In this document: positions 8,800 to 17,635 of the stretch, piece after piece
How positions within the stretch are numbered: position 1 is the stretch's first letter
How the letters are laid out: every line of letters starts with the position of its first letter
Made by a program: the position numbers and the translations under genes
NCBI GenBank assembly: GCA_035445085.1
Contig: DAOMQA010000009.1
Coordinates: forward strand, 36,429 to 100,428
Origin: JBDHXE01 sp035445085
GTDB lineage: Bacteria > Bacteroidota > Ignavibacteria > Kapaibacteriales > UBA2268
DNA: 64,000 nt
Direction: 5' to 3'
The notes under the pieces: generated by a model
Told to the model about the DNA's origin: nothing
Database searches by the model: none
Seen by the model: only the letters and a program-made list of their open reading frames with translations

Positions 8800-9017
8800 C
8801 GAAAGCATTATCTTTTTTTATGATATTTTTTATTATTTTTATTAAAAAATAATAATATTTCTTAGTTTATGTATCAATATATAAATAACTTATGGTATTG
8901 TAATACCTATTTGTGTTTCTAAAGACAATAGAGTATTATAATATCTTAAAGATTGAGAAGTTACTAATAAAAAATATTACTGCAAATTTACCTTTATTTT
9001 AGTCGTCGTATTGGCGT

Positions 9018-10118
9018 ATGAGAATTTTTAATTATATACTATTAACCTTAATTGCTTTTCTAAGCATAGCTTGCGTACAAACACCACAAGTTGTTGACTT
9101 AGGTAAGGATATTACTTGTAAAAGTGGTGATATCATTGTTGTTTGCGAAGGATTAATGGGTTACGATAATTCTGATTTAAGTGTCCTCGAGGTGAATACG
9201 GGGCTATCAAGTAATAATTACTTCACTAATAACAACCCTAAGTCAGCCTTGGGCGATACTGCTAATGATGCACTGCTTAAAGGGGATACTCTTATTGTTT
9301 GTTCTACGGGTGCTTCGTTTGTCAATTTTATTAATATAGAAAATGGGAAATCAGAAAAAATCATTTTATTGCCTGCAGACTGTAAGCCAAGAAAAATGGC
9401 TTTACTAAATGATTCTATTTTAGCTATGACTGATTTAATCAAGAGTCGTCTATTATTAATAAATATTAATCAAGATTCAGTTGTTAATTGGATAAGTGTT
9501 GGACCTCAACCTGAGGGAGTAGCAATTTATAATAATTTCATATTTACATCTAATTCTGCTTACGGGGACTTTAATTATAAACATCCTGATGCTCATACAA
9601 TTTCTGTCGTTGATTTAAGACTAAAAAAAGAAATTCAAAAAATTCAAACAGGAATAAACCCAATTGAGATTCTGGTTAATGATGTGAATAAGAAAATGTA
9701 TGTAGCTTACATTCATCTTCCCTCTAAAGTAGATTCAATGGGAGGAATCATAGAATACGACCTGCAAACGTTTGAAAAGTTAAGAGAATGGCGCTGCTAC
9801 CCACGTTCATTATCATTGAATAAAAATAAGGGTGAATTATTTTATATTAATCAAATGAATGGTAAAAATGGGTATTGGAAAGGGGTGTCTAAGATTGACC
9901 TGATAAGTGGGGATACCAAGCACTTAATCGAAAATAAAAGCAATGATATATGGTATGGCTTAAATATTGACGATTTAGATGGCTCTATTTGGATAGCTAA
10001 TGCAAAAAATCATATAAATAATGGCGAAGCATTAATGTATGCTAACAATGAGTATACTTCGCCAAAATATAGATTTGAAACATCTATCAACCCAAATAAA
10101 TTTATATTTATCAAGTAA
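9018..10118 (+). CDS. YncE/YVTN-type beta-propeller lipoprotein
   Basis: Exported lipoprotein of unknown precise role. The N-terminus is a lipoprotein signal peptide (LLTLIAFLSIACVQ) with the lipid-modified Cys at residue 19. The mature part has repeated propeller-blade strands such as GDTLIVCSTGASFVNFINIE, KIQTGINPIEILVNDVNKKM and GELFYINQMNG, each with a surface-strand pattern like the YVTN family. Proteins of this kind in Bacteroidota often sit near TonB transport systems as surface or periplasmic binding proteins, but no such partner is adjacent here. The gene stands alone, tail-to-tail with buk. Confidence 0.72.
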   Translation: MRIFNYILLTLIAFLSIACVQTPQVVDLGKDITCKSGDIIVVCEGLMGYDNSDLSVLEVNTGLSSNNYFTNNNPKSALGDTANDALLKGDTLIVCSTGASFVNFINIENGKSEKIILLPADCKPRKMALLNDSILAMTDLIKSRLLLININQDSVVNWISVGPQPEGVAIYNNFIFTSNSAYGDFNYKHPDAHTISVVDLRLKKEIQKIQTGINPIEILVNDVNKKMYVAYIHLPSKVDSMGGIIEYDLQTFEKLREWRCYPRSLSLNKNKGELFYINQMNGKNGYWKGVSKIDLISGDTKHLIENKSNDIWYGLNIDDLDGSIWIANAKNHINNGEALMYANNEYTSPKYRFETSINPNKFIFIK

Positions 10119-10122
10119 AGGC

Positions 10123-11193
10123 TTAATTATATTCTTTTATTTCTAATTCCCCTTTACTGGCATAATAAAGACCTTCAGCCAAAGCTTTTAGCTCATCTTC
10201 TCCGGGATAAATATATACAGGAGCAATAAATGCTACTCTATTTTTAATCCAGTTAGAAATTAGTTCAGAATATGCAATACCACCAGTGATAATTATTCCA
10301 TCAAGTTGCCCACTAACAACGGTTGCAAGGGAGCCAATTTCTTTTGCTATCTGATAAGACATTGCTTCGTAGACTTTACTTGCTTGCTCGTTTCCATCTT
10401 CAATCATCTTTTCTACTTCCGTTGCACTATTTGTGCCGAGATATGCCACCATTCCCCCACCTCCGACTAACATTTTTCTAAGATGATGAAGTTGGTATTT
10501 ACCTGAAAAGCATAGCTTAACAAGCCCTCCTGCTGGCAGAGAGCCACTTCTTTCCGGCGAAAATGGACCTTCGCCGTCTAAACCATTATTAACGTCTATT
10601 ACTTTGCCATTTTTATGAATACCAACACTAATACCGCCACCAAGATGTGCAACAATTAATGTTAATTCATTATAATTCTTATTATTCTCACGTGCAAACC
10701 TTCTGGCAACTGCCTTTTGATTTAGTGCATGGAAAATACTTAGCCGTGGCAATTCTGGTCTACCAGAAAATCGGGCTATATCTTCCATTTCGTCTACTAC
10801 AACTGGATCGACAATGTATGACTGATTTTCTTTGCCTACTGATTGGGCTATTTCATAAGCGATGATAGCACCAAGATTAGAAGCATGTTCGCCAATTGGA
10901 CTATGGCGTAAGTCATTTAACATCCTTTGGTTTACACGATAAACACCACCAGATATTGGTTTCAGTAATCCGCCTCGCCCTACAAAAGCATCTATATTAT
11001 TTATATCAAATTTATGCTCTTTTAATTGGTCTAATATTACATTCTTTCTAAACTCGAATTGATCGATAACACTCTGATATTGATATAATGTGTCAGTAGA
11101 ATGTCGCAGAGTTGCCTCAAATATAGATTCTAAATCTTTGAATACTGCAATTTTAGTAGAGGTGGAACCCGGATTTATTGTTAAAATTTTCAT
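10123..11193 (-). CDS. buk: butyrate kinase
   Basis: Converts butyryl phosphate and ADP to butyrate and ATP (reversible). It belongs to the acetate and sugar kinase fold: N-terminal phosphate loop ILTINPGSTSTKIAVF, the segment GGRGGLLKPISGGVYRV (seen as VGRGGLLKP), HLGGGISVGIHKNGKVIDVN and IIITGGIAYSE. The 356-residue length fits the family. It lies 9 bases downstream of ptb on the same strand, the classical ptb-buk pair. Branched-chain acyl specificity (isobutyrate, isovalerate) cannot be excluded. Confidence 0.93.
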   Translation of the reverse strand: MKILTINPGSTSTKIAVFKDLESIFEATLRHSTDTLYQYQSVIDQFEFRKNVILDQLKEHKFDINNIDAFVGRGGLLKPISGGVYRVNQRMLNDLRHSPIGEHASNLGAIIAYEIAQSVGKENQSYIVDPVVVDEMEDIARFSGRPELPRLSIFHALNQKAVARRFARENNKNYNELTLIVAHLGGGISVGIHKNGKVIDVNNGLDGEGPFSPERSGSLPAGGLVKLCFSGKYQLHHLRKMLVGGGGMVAYLGTNSATEVEKMIEDGNEQASKVYEAMSYQIAKEIGSLATVVSGQLDGIIITGGIAYSELISNWIKNRVAFIAPVYIYPGEDELKALAEGLYYASKGELEIKEYN

Positions 11194-11202
11194 TCTTTGT
11201 TC

Positions 11203-12099
11203 TTAGTGTGATGCCGCAAGTGCTATTGACATTAATTTACTTCTATCTGAGTCAGCTCGTGAAGTTAAAACTATTGGAACAGTAGCTCCAAGAATTACAG
11301 CGGCAACAGTTGCTTTCGCAAAGTATGTGAAACTTTTATAGAGTGCATTAGCTACCTCTATATTAGGAGCAAATATTAAATCAGCATCGCCAGCAACTTC
11401 ACTTTGTATAGACTTATGTTCGGCAGCTTCTTTAGAGATTGCATTATCAAACGCTAAAGGTCCATCTATAATACAGCCTTTAATTTGATGCCTTTTATTC
11501 ATCATTGTAATTGCAGCGGCCTCTATTGTCGTTTGCATTTTGGAATTTACTCCTTCGATAGCTGCGATTACTGCAATTTTAGGGGTGTCAATTCCTAATG
11601 TATGTAAGCACTTTATTGAATTTTTAAGAATAGATATTTTTTCATTAAAGTCTGGTGCAATATTTTGAGCTGCATCTGTAAGCGCTATTAGTTTATGATA
11701 AGATTCTAATTCAAAGAAACCAATATGTGAAAGCAAATCCCCACTTCTTAATCCGCTTTCTTTGTTTAAGATTGCTCTAAGAAAATCTGCGGTCGAAACT
11801 AAGCCTTTCATTAGTATATCGGCTCTGCCTTCTCGCACTTCTTTCACTGCTAATATTGAGGATTTAGAAGGAATTGACTCATCTATTATATTATAGTTTG
11901 ATACATCAAAATTTATCAATTTAGCAATTTCTAAAATTTTACTTTTGTCGCCAATTAAGATAGGATTTACTAAATCTTGATGAACAGCAGCTTGGATAGC
12001 TGATAACACAGCATCGTCTTCTGCAGCTGCAACTGCAATATTTTTTTTACCTTTACTCTTTGCTAATTCAATAAACGTATCTAATTTTTTTATTTCCAT
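11203..12099 (-). CDS. ptb: phosphate butyryltransferase
   Basis: Transfers the acyl group between butyryl-CoA and phosphate. The 298-residue sequence has the family features KNIAVAAAEDDAVLSAIQAA, ADILMKGLVSTADFLRAIL, LSHIGFFELESYHKLIALTDAA and the C-terminal TVAAVILGATVPIVLTSRADS. It precedes buk in one transcript. Together they can make ATP from acyl-CoA or activate a fatty acid. The B12-dependent IcmF at 17636-20881 would interconvert isobutyryl-CoA and butyryl-CoA, feeding this pair. Confidence 0.92.
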   Translation of the reverse strand: MEIKKLDTFIELAKSKGKKNIAVAAAEDDAVLSAIQAAVHQDLVNPILIGDKSKILEIAKLINFDVSNYNIIDESIPSKSSILAVKEVREGRADILMKGLVSTADFLRAILNKESGLRSGDLLSHIGFFELESYHKLIALTDAAQNIAPDFNEKISILKNSIKCLHTLGIDTPKIAVIAAIEGVNSKMQTTIEAAAITMMNKRHQIKGCIIDGPLAFDNAISKEAAEHKSIQSEVAGDADLIFAPNIEVANALYKSFTYFAKATVAAVILGATVPIVLTSRADSDRSKLMSIALAASH

Positions 12100-12153
12100 A
12101 GTGTAGTTACAATTTTATATTTTCTTTTTATATATTAATTATCAATGCAGTAA

Positions 12154-12161
12154 CAAATGTA
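12154..12161 (-). promoter_or_regulatory. putative -7 box for ptb-buk
   Basis: The - strand reads TACATTTG, matching TAnnTTTG, 54 bases upstream of ptb. No good -33 TTTG was found. The gap to the next gene (12100-12302) shows no other feature. Confidence 0.3.
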
Positions 12162-12302
12162 TACAAATTGTTGAATTTATGAAAAGAAAAATTCATTAAT
12201 TTTAGAAATTCATAATTTTGCAAACTAACGAGTAAAATTATTATTAAATTTTAATTTAAATTCAATTAAGTTTGTAACAATTTTAATTAGTATAGATAAA
12301 TA

Positions 12303-13523
12303 ATGAGTAAATACTTTGTTAATATATTTCTAATCTTGCTTTGCTTACTTTCAAATATTTCTTGCTTATTTGCGAATAATAGCAATGCGATACTTTTAAT
12401 ATCCTTAGACGGTTTTAGGTATGATTATATTGACCGAGGTCTTACGCCTAATATGAGTAAGTTTGCAGATGAAGGCGTTAGAACACAATATTTGCAATCT
12501 TCTTATCCAACTTCAACATTTCCCAATCACATATCTATAGTTACGGGCTTATACCCGAAAAACCATGGTATTATTGCCAATAATTTTGTAGATTATTCAA
12601 TTAATGAGAGATTTTCTATTCGTGATACTAATGCTGTAAGAAACTCAAAGTGGTATCCGAAAGAAACATTTTGGGAAACTTGTAAGAAAAATAATATCAT
12701 TAGTGCTTCATATTTTTGGGCTGGAAGTGAGTTGAACGACACTTCAAGAAACCCTAATTATTATCAGAGATATGACTCAAAGAGAGACTACTTAGAAAGA
12801 GTAGATGGTGTTCTGAAGTGGTTAGACTTGCCTATTGACAAGCGGCCGCAATTTATTAGCTTATACTTTGATGCTGCCGATACCTACGGGCATAGTTTTG
12901 GAACGGAATCAAAAGAATTAAATACTGCTATTCATATCTTAGATTCAGTATTAAATTATTTGTTCATAGGTTTAAAGCAAAGAGGATTATACGACAAGCT
13001 AAATATTATTATAGTATCAGACCACGGAATGACTAATCTATCTAAGAGTAAGCTTATAAATTTAGAGACAATAATTCCGGAAGAGTATGCCGATATTGTT
13101 AATCATACTGCATATTGCTTTGTGCAACCGAAGGAAAATTATGAGCAAAAGGTTAAAGAGTTGCTTGAAAAGCATAAGTTACATTATCAGTTTTATGATA
13201 GAGACAGTATTCCCGAAAGATACAACTTCCGTAATAATAAGCGTATAAGCAAAATCTTTATAATGGCTGACTGTGGATGGGCTTTGACCTATAATCAAAA
13301 ATGGGATAATAAATATCAAGGTACACATGGATACGATAATCAATGGAGTGATATGCTCGGTTTTATGATAGCCAAAGGACCAGACTTTAAGAGCAATTAT
13401 AAAAGTGCTGGTATATTAAATATTGATATTTATCCGTTAATGCTAAAAATATTGAACTTGAATACAGATAATAAAATTGATGGTAAACTTGAACGAATAA
13501 TACATTTATTAAAAAATAAATAA
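12303..13523 (+). CDS. type I phosphodiesterase / nucleotide pyrophosphatase (ENPP-like), exported
   Basis: Alkaline-phosphatase superfamily hydrolase. It has an N-terminal signal peptide (about 1-25, VNIFLILLCLLSNISCLFA). Metal and nucleophile motifs are present: LISLDGFRYDY (metal Asp), SYPTSTFPNHISIVTGLYP (nucleophile Thr in TSTFPN), YFDAADTYGHSFG, IIVSDHGMT and GTHGYDN (metal His/Asp). The 406-residue size fits bacterial NPPs. The product probably hydrolyses extracellular nucleotides or phosphodiesters in the periplasm. It is followed after 1 base by the repeat-protein gene and then gmk, so the three form one operon, although the link with guanylate kinase may be only positional. Confidence 0.88.
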   Translation: MSKYFVNIFLILLCLLSNISCLFANNSNAILLISLDGFRYDYIDRGLTPNMSKFADEGVRTQYLQSSYPTSTFPNHISIVTGLYPKNHGIIANNFVDYSINERFSIRDTNAVRNSKWYPKETFWETCKKNNIISASYFWAGSELNDTSRNPNYYQRYDSKRDYLERVDGVLKWLDLPIDKRPQFISLYFDAADTYGHSFGTESKELNTAIHILDSVLNYLFIGLKQRGLYDKLNIIIVSDHGMTNLSKSKLINLETIIPEEYADIVNHTAYCFVQPKENYEQKVKELLEKHKLHYQFYDRDSIPERYNFRNNKRISKIFIMADCGWALTYNQKWDNKYQGTHGYDNQWSDMLGFMIAKGPDFKSNYKSAGILNIDIYPLMLKILNLNTDNKIDGKLERIIHLLKNK

Positions 13524-13524
13524 A

Positions 13525-15813
13525 ATGCACATTAGAACAATTATAATTATTTTACTATTAACTAATATTTCAATTTTCTCGGAGAATAAAGTATCTGAAA
13601 GTAAGATTGAAACTATATTGCATACGTATAACTATCAGGTACATGACTTAAGTATACCAAAGGATAGATTATTTTTATATCCTAATAGATTAAAGATATT
13701 TGATGATTATCTGAATACCCCGCTTAGTGCTTTTCCAAAGATGAGTGCTTTAGCAGATAAATTGAGTAATAGCTACACTCCTGAACTAATAAAGGAGGCT
13801 TTAAAGATAGTAGGAGTTCAAGCTGTCAAAGAGATTCCTTTAAATGTAGCTATATCTACTAGTATTATGAATTATGAATTAGGGAATAATATTGATACAT
13901 TATTAGACTTTCAATCAAGTTTAATATTAAGACCATACTTAAATATCTTCATTAATGCTCAAAGTATGATTATTAAAGATGTTTTGCAAAAAGATAACAC
14001 CACAAGCAGATATTTAAGAGGATTTACAAAGGATTTATTGAGTATCATTAATAATGAAAATAATTCTTATAAGAGCGAAGATTTTAACCAATATGCAAAT
14101 ATATTGCAATATACTGCAATTTTTGAAATTGCGTATAACCTATATATGCAATTACAAAATTTAAATGAAAGGTTGATGATGTTGCCAGATGCTACTAAGA
14201 GCAGCGCTAAGACCAATATCATTAATACTAAATACGGCAAGATAGCTATTGGTAGTGTGGGAAATGATGAATATACAGGTAATTTTATAGCTATTATTGA
14301 TTTGGGTGGCGACGACACTTATAATTTAGAGCAATTTGATAATCAGTCGGCATATTTCGCTCCAGTGAGGTTTATTATTGATTTTGATGGCAATGATAAA
14401 TATTATGGTAAAGATTATAATTTAGGTTCTGGGTACTTTGGTATTAATTATATTATAGATTATAAAGGCAATGATAGCTATAAGGCAGATAATTTTTCAG
14501 TAGCAAGTGCTATTTGTGGTGTAGGCTTAATAGAAGATAGCGAAGGTAATGATAAATATATTAATAAGAATTTTGGAATAGCTGCTTCATTTATGGGGGT
14601 CGCTATTTTGAATGACAAGAAAGGAGATGATACATACGAATCAGCTAATTTTAGCCAGTCCTTTAGTACTACATTGGGAATGTCTATACTAAGAGATAAT
14701 GACGGCAATGATAAGTATATAAATAATGAATCTAATGGCGGTAAATTTTTACAAGCATCAAGCATAGGTAATGAGGTGTCCGGTGCTGCTGGGCTGTCGC
14801 TTTTAATCGATAAATATGGAGATGATTATTATCAAGCAAAATATAAATCGCAGTCTTTTGCCACAAATAATGGAATATCTATATTGAAAGATTATAGTGG
14901 TGATGATACCTATAAATCCCTGATATATTCGCAAGCATCGAGCCAATACAATTCTTTGGCTCTACTCAATGATGTTGAGGGAAATGATAAATACTTGCAA
15001 CCTTTTGGCAATCAATCTAATTCACGAGCTTATGCTTATAGTATGTTCTTTGATGAACAAGGGAGTGATTATTATATCGAATCTAAAAATGAACTAAATC
15101 AAACTTATGTATCTTTATTTTTTGATACTATCGGAAAGGATACGTTGGTCTACAATATTAATTATATGCCTAATAGCGAGAATTATACCCCAGCGTTAGG
15201 GCTATTAAAATCAACATCAGTTGATTTATATCTTGCGAGTACTTTAGATAGCACTTCTGTTGATAGAATATTGCAACTAAACGACAAAATAATAAAGCCA
15301 GAATATAGCAAAGAACTATCTAAAGCCTTAGAATTGTATGTGAACGATACTCTGCTTTTTGAGCAGATAGAGCAAGAGTTAAATAAATTAAGTGTATCTG
15401 ATTTAGCGGTTTTTGCATATCATTATGTTGTTAAAGCAAAAAATAATAATTTAGAACAAGCAACGATGAGTTTTCTTCATAAAGGGAATGAATTTATCAG
15501 TAAATCAACTATAGAAGCGATACTTGTCAACCCCGCATTAAAATCTGAATTATTATTAGAACTTGTAAACTCGGATATAGATATATTATATAAGAAGTTG
15601 TTAGCTGAGAAATTCTTATCAACCAACTTTAATCAACAAAGCACAAAGGAATTTAGAAAAGGCATTATCGAATTACCAAAGGAATTAAAATTACTAATCT
15701 ACCCTGCTATTAAAAATAATCGTTTAAGTAAATCGATGAAGAATAAAATTAAAGACATTATTAAAAATGAAAAAGATTTAGAGCTAAAAAAAATATTACA
15801 AGATGAAAAATAA
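13525..15813 (+). CDS. secreted protein with about eleven tandem DxxGNDxY repeats, function unknown
   Basis: Not recognised as a named family. A signal peptide spans about residues 1-19 (IRTIIIILLLTNISIFS). Residues about 30-250 are helical. Residues about 255-560 contain some eleven tandem repeats of 24-38 residues, mostly 26-27, with the pattern hydrophobic-hydrophobic-D-x-x-G-(N/D)-D-x-Y, for example IIDFDGNDKYYGKDYN, IIDYKGNDSYKADNF, IEDSEGNDKYINKNFG and LNDKKGDDTYESANF. The regular spacing suggests a beta-helix or solenoid with acidic turns that could bind Ca2+. The C-terminal about 200 residues are helical again. It sits between the phosphodiesterase gene and gmk and overlaps gmk by 11 bases. 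Confidence 0.7.
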   Translation: MHIRTIIIILLLTNISIFSENKVSESKIETILHTYNYQVHDLSIPKDRLFLYPNRLKIFDDYLNTPLSAFPKMSALADKLSNSYTPELIKEALKIVGVQAVKEIPLNVAISTSIMNYELGNNIDTLLDFQSSLILRPYLNIFINAQSMIIKDVLQKDNTTSRYLRGFTKDLLSIINNENNSYKSEDFNQYANILQYTAIFEIAYNLYMQLQNLNERLMMLPDATKSSAKTNIINTKYGKIAIGSVGNDEYTGNFIAIIDLGGDDTYNLEQFDNQSAYFAPVRFIIDFDGNDKYYGKDYNLGSGYFGINYIIDYKGNDSYKADNFSVASAICGVGLIEDSEGNDKYINKNFGIAASFMGVAILNDKKGDDTYESANFSQSFSTTLGMSILRDNDGNDKYINNESNGGKFLQASSIGNEVSGAAGLSLLIDKYGDDYYQAKYKSQSFATNNGISILKDYSGDDTYKSLIYSQASSQYNSLALLNDVEGNDKYLQPFGNQSNSRAYAYSMFFDEQGSDYYIESKNELNQTYVSLFFDTIGKDTLVYNINYMPNSENYTPALGLLKSTSVDLYLASTLDSTSVDRILQLNDKIIKPEYSKELSKALELYVNDTLLFEQIEQELNKLSVSDLAVFAYHYVVKAKNNNLEQATMSFLHKGNEFISKSTIEAILVNPALKSELLLELVNSDIDILYKKLLAEKFLSTNFNQQSTKEFRKGIIELPKELKLLIYPAIKNNRLSKSMKNKIKDIIKNEKDLELKKILQDEK

Positions 15814-16369
15814 AAAGTTTTTAGTACTATCATCGCCAAGCGGTGGCGGTAAAACTACTGTAGCAAAATATTTGATGGATTTATTTCCAAGTATAAGTTT
15901 TTCTATTTCAGCAACTACACGCAATAAACGCCCAAATGAAATAGATGGTAAAGACTATTATTTTCTTAGTAAGGCAGAATTTCAGTCCAAAATAGATAAA
16001 AATGAACTGATAGAATATGAAGAGATATTCTCTAACTATTATGGTACTTTAGTAAGTGAATTAGTCAGAGCAAAAGATAACGGACAAATTTTATTATTCG
16101 ATATTGATGTAAAAGGTGCTTTCTCTATCAAGAAATACTTTCCAGAAGAGGCATTATTGATCTTTTTGGCGCCACCAGATTATAAGATATTAGAGCAAAG
16201 GCTAAGAGATAGGAATACCGAGAGTGAAGAACAATTGCAAAAGAGGATGGAGCGTGTAAAGTCAGAAATGGAACAAGCAGATATGTTTGACTATGTAATT
16301 GTTAATGATGTTTTAGATAATACATTGCAAAGTGTAAAAAAAATTATGGAAAATGATTTTTTTAATTAA
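15803..16369 (+). CDS. gmk: guanylate kinase
   Basis: Phosphorylates GMP to GDP with ATP. P-loop LSSPSGGGKTTVAKYL at residues 8-23; GMP-binding region SISATTRNKRPNEIDGKDY; ILLFDIDVKGAFSIKKYF; LID region RLRDRNTESEEQLQKRM. The 188-residue size is normal. Its start lies inside the end of the upstream repeat-protein gene, so translation is coupled. Confidence 0.95.
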   Translation: MKNKKFLVLSSPSGGGKTTVAKYLMDLFPSISFSISATTRNKRPNEIDGKDYYFLSKAEFQSKIDKNELIEYEEIFSNYYGTLVSELVRAKDNGQILLFDIDVKGAFSIKKYFPEEALLIFLAPPDYKILEQRLRDRNTESEEQLQKRMERVKSEMEQADMFDYVIVNDVLDNTLQSVKKIMENDFFN

Positions 16370-16474
16370 AATAATGTAATTATTTTAAAATAGATTTTAC
16401 TTATCTTCGATACTTTCAAAAAATGATTTACAAAAATTGAAAAACTAAGAAAGAAATTTTAATTGGAGGTTAAA

Positions 16475-16714
16475 ATGTTTTGGACACCAGAATTAGCAAC
16501 AACATTAGAAGATGCGCCATGGCCAGCTACTAAAGAAGAATTAATAGACTATGCTAATAGAGCAGGTTGCCCGCAACAAGTAATTGACAATCTTGCAGAA
16601 TTAGAAGATAATGACGAATTAATTGAAGGTATGGAAGACCTTTGGCCAGAATATGAAGATATGATGAACGAAGAGTATTTCTATAACGACGATGAAGAAG
16701 AACAGTATTTTTAA
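16475..16714 (+). CDS. DUF2795 family small acidic protein
   Basis: 79-residue acidic protein. The opening FWTPELATTLEDAPWPATKE followed by ELIDYANRAGCPQQVIDNL matches the DUF2795 pattern common in Bacteroidota; the C-terminal tail is rich in Asp, Glu and Tyr. Function is unknown. ATG 16475 is chosen because TGGAGG lies five bases upstream; an in-frame TTG at 16463 would overlap that site. Confidence 0.8.
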   Translation: MFWTPELATTLEDAPWPATKEELIDYANRAGCPQQVIDNLAELEDNDELIEGMEDLWPEYEDMMNEEYFYNDDEEEQYF

Positions 16715-16738
16715 TCAATAATACTAGGAATTTATGTC

Positions 16739-17167
16739 TTGGAATTATCAGAAGATACACAAAAAGTATTAGAATTTTTAGATAATTATAGCGAAAGCGG
16801 TATCAGAAAAAGAAACGATATCGCTTCAATTTTAGAAATAAGTGCTTCTTACAACCTACATACATTATTTAATAATATCGTATTTACAGGTAAATCTATC
16901 TGGAATCTTTTTCTGAAAATTAGGAAAATTGATCCAAATCAGCAAGAGGGTAGCCATTTAATAAGAAATGAGTTCTCTAAGCAATTAGAAGAGATTATTG
17001 TGCTACTTAACGAGCTAATTAATGTAGTTGGTGATGAGCAGTTAAATCAAAGATTTGAAGCTATATATTTTGTAAATTCAAAGGGTGCGGTCAAAAATCT
17101 TATTGATTTAGCCCATGATTTATCTTTAATCAAAGATATTCAAACACAATCAAAAAAAATTAATTAA
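16739..17167 (+). CDS. conserved-looking hypothetical helical protein
   Basis: 142 residues, predicted mostly helical, soluble and without a signal peptide. No family recognised. The only plausible start is TTG 16739 with AGGA about 10 bases upstream; the nearby ATG 16734 is out of frame and stops after 12 codons. The segment SYNLHTLFNNIVFTGKSIWN and the helix RNEFSKQLEEIIVLLNELIN look like a folded helical bundle. It lies 24 bases after the DUF2795 gene and before rpmG, so it is probably co-transcribed with the former. Confidence 0.6.
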   Translation: MELSEDTQKVLEFLDNYSESGIRKRNDIASILEISASYNLHTLFNNIVFTGKSIWNLFLKIRKIDPNQQEGSHLIRNEFSKQLEEIIVLLNELINVVGDEQLNQRFEAIYFVNSKGAVKNLIDLAHDLSLIKDIQTQSKKIN

Positions 17168-17207
17168 AAAGAATATAGAATAATTTTTTTAATTAAAATA
17201 AATCTCT

Positions 17208-17215
17208 TACTTTTG
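17208..17215 (+). promoter_or_regulatory. putative -7 box for rpmG
   Basis: TACTTTTG matches TAnnTTTG and lies 34 bases before the rpmG start codon. A T-rich stretch (17184-17190) precedes it, but no exact TTTG at -33. Confidence 0.4.
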
Positions 17216-17249
17216 TACTCTTATATAAAAATTAATTGGATTAATAGTT

Positions 17250-17429
17250 ATGGCAAAGAAAGAACAAAGAATAATTATAACATTGGAATGTACTGAAGCA
17301 AAAGCTGCTGGAGTTCCGACATCAAGATATACAACTATGAAAAATCGCCAAAATACTCCAGAAAGATTAGAACTTAAAAAATATAATCCATTTATGAAGA
17401 AGCATACTGTTCATAAAGAAATTAAGTAA
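17250..17429 (+). CDS. rpmG: 50S ribosomal protein L33, zinc-independent type
   Basis: A 59-residue gene that begins AKKEQRIIITLECTEAKAAG and ends with the family pattern TPERLELKKYNPFMKKHTVH. It keeps one Cys (residue 14) but lacks the paired CxxC motifs of the zinc-binding form, so it is the C-minus type. L33 is a large-subunit protein near the E site. It stands apart from other ribosomal genes and has its own promoter-like box and a hairpin terminator. Confidence 0.95.
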   Translation: MAKKEQRIIITLECTEAKAAGVPTSRYTTMKNRQNTPERLELKKYNPFMKKHTVHKEIK

Positions 17430-17450
17430 TTTTATCTTATCATAAATTGT

Positions 17451-17481
17451 TAGGGCTATACTTATTATTAAGATAGCCCTA
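17451..17481 (+). terminator. intrinsic terminator after rpmG
   Basis: A perfect 9-bp stem (TAGGGCTAT at 17451-17459, ATAGCCCTA at 17473-17481) with a 13-base loop, followed by TATTTGTTTGT. Confidence 0.65.
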
Positions 17482-17569
17482 TATTTGTTTGTATTAATTT
17501 GCTTCAAAATAGGCTGTCAATAGTAGTTATGCCATCTATCTTCTTCCAAGTAGTGAATCCCCAAAAAGA

Positions 17570-17594
17570 TAGGCAACCTTTTTAAAGATTGCCT
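17570..17594 (-). terminator. intrinsic terminator after icmF
   Basis: The hairpin TAGGCAA...TTGCCTA, with an inner CTTT/AAAG pairing, lies 42 bases beyond the icmF stop. On the - strand the stem is followed by TCTTTTT. Confidence 0.6.
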
Positions 17595-17635
17595 AAATAT
17601 ATAAATTGTTATTGTTCTAATAATCCAAGAAATAT

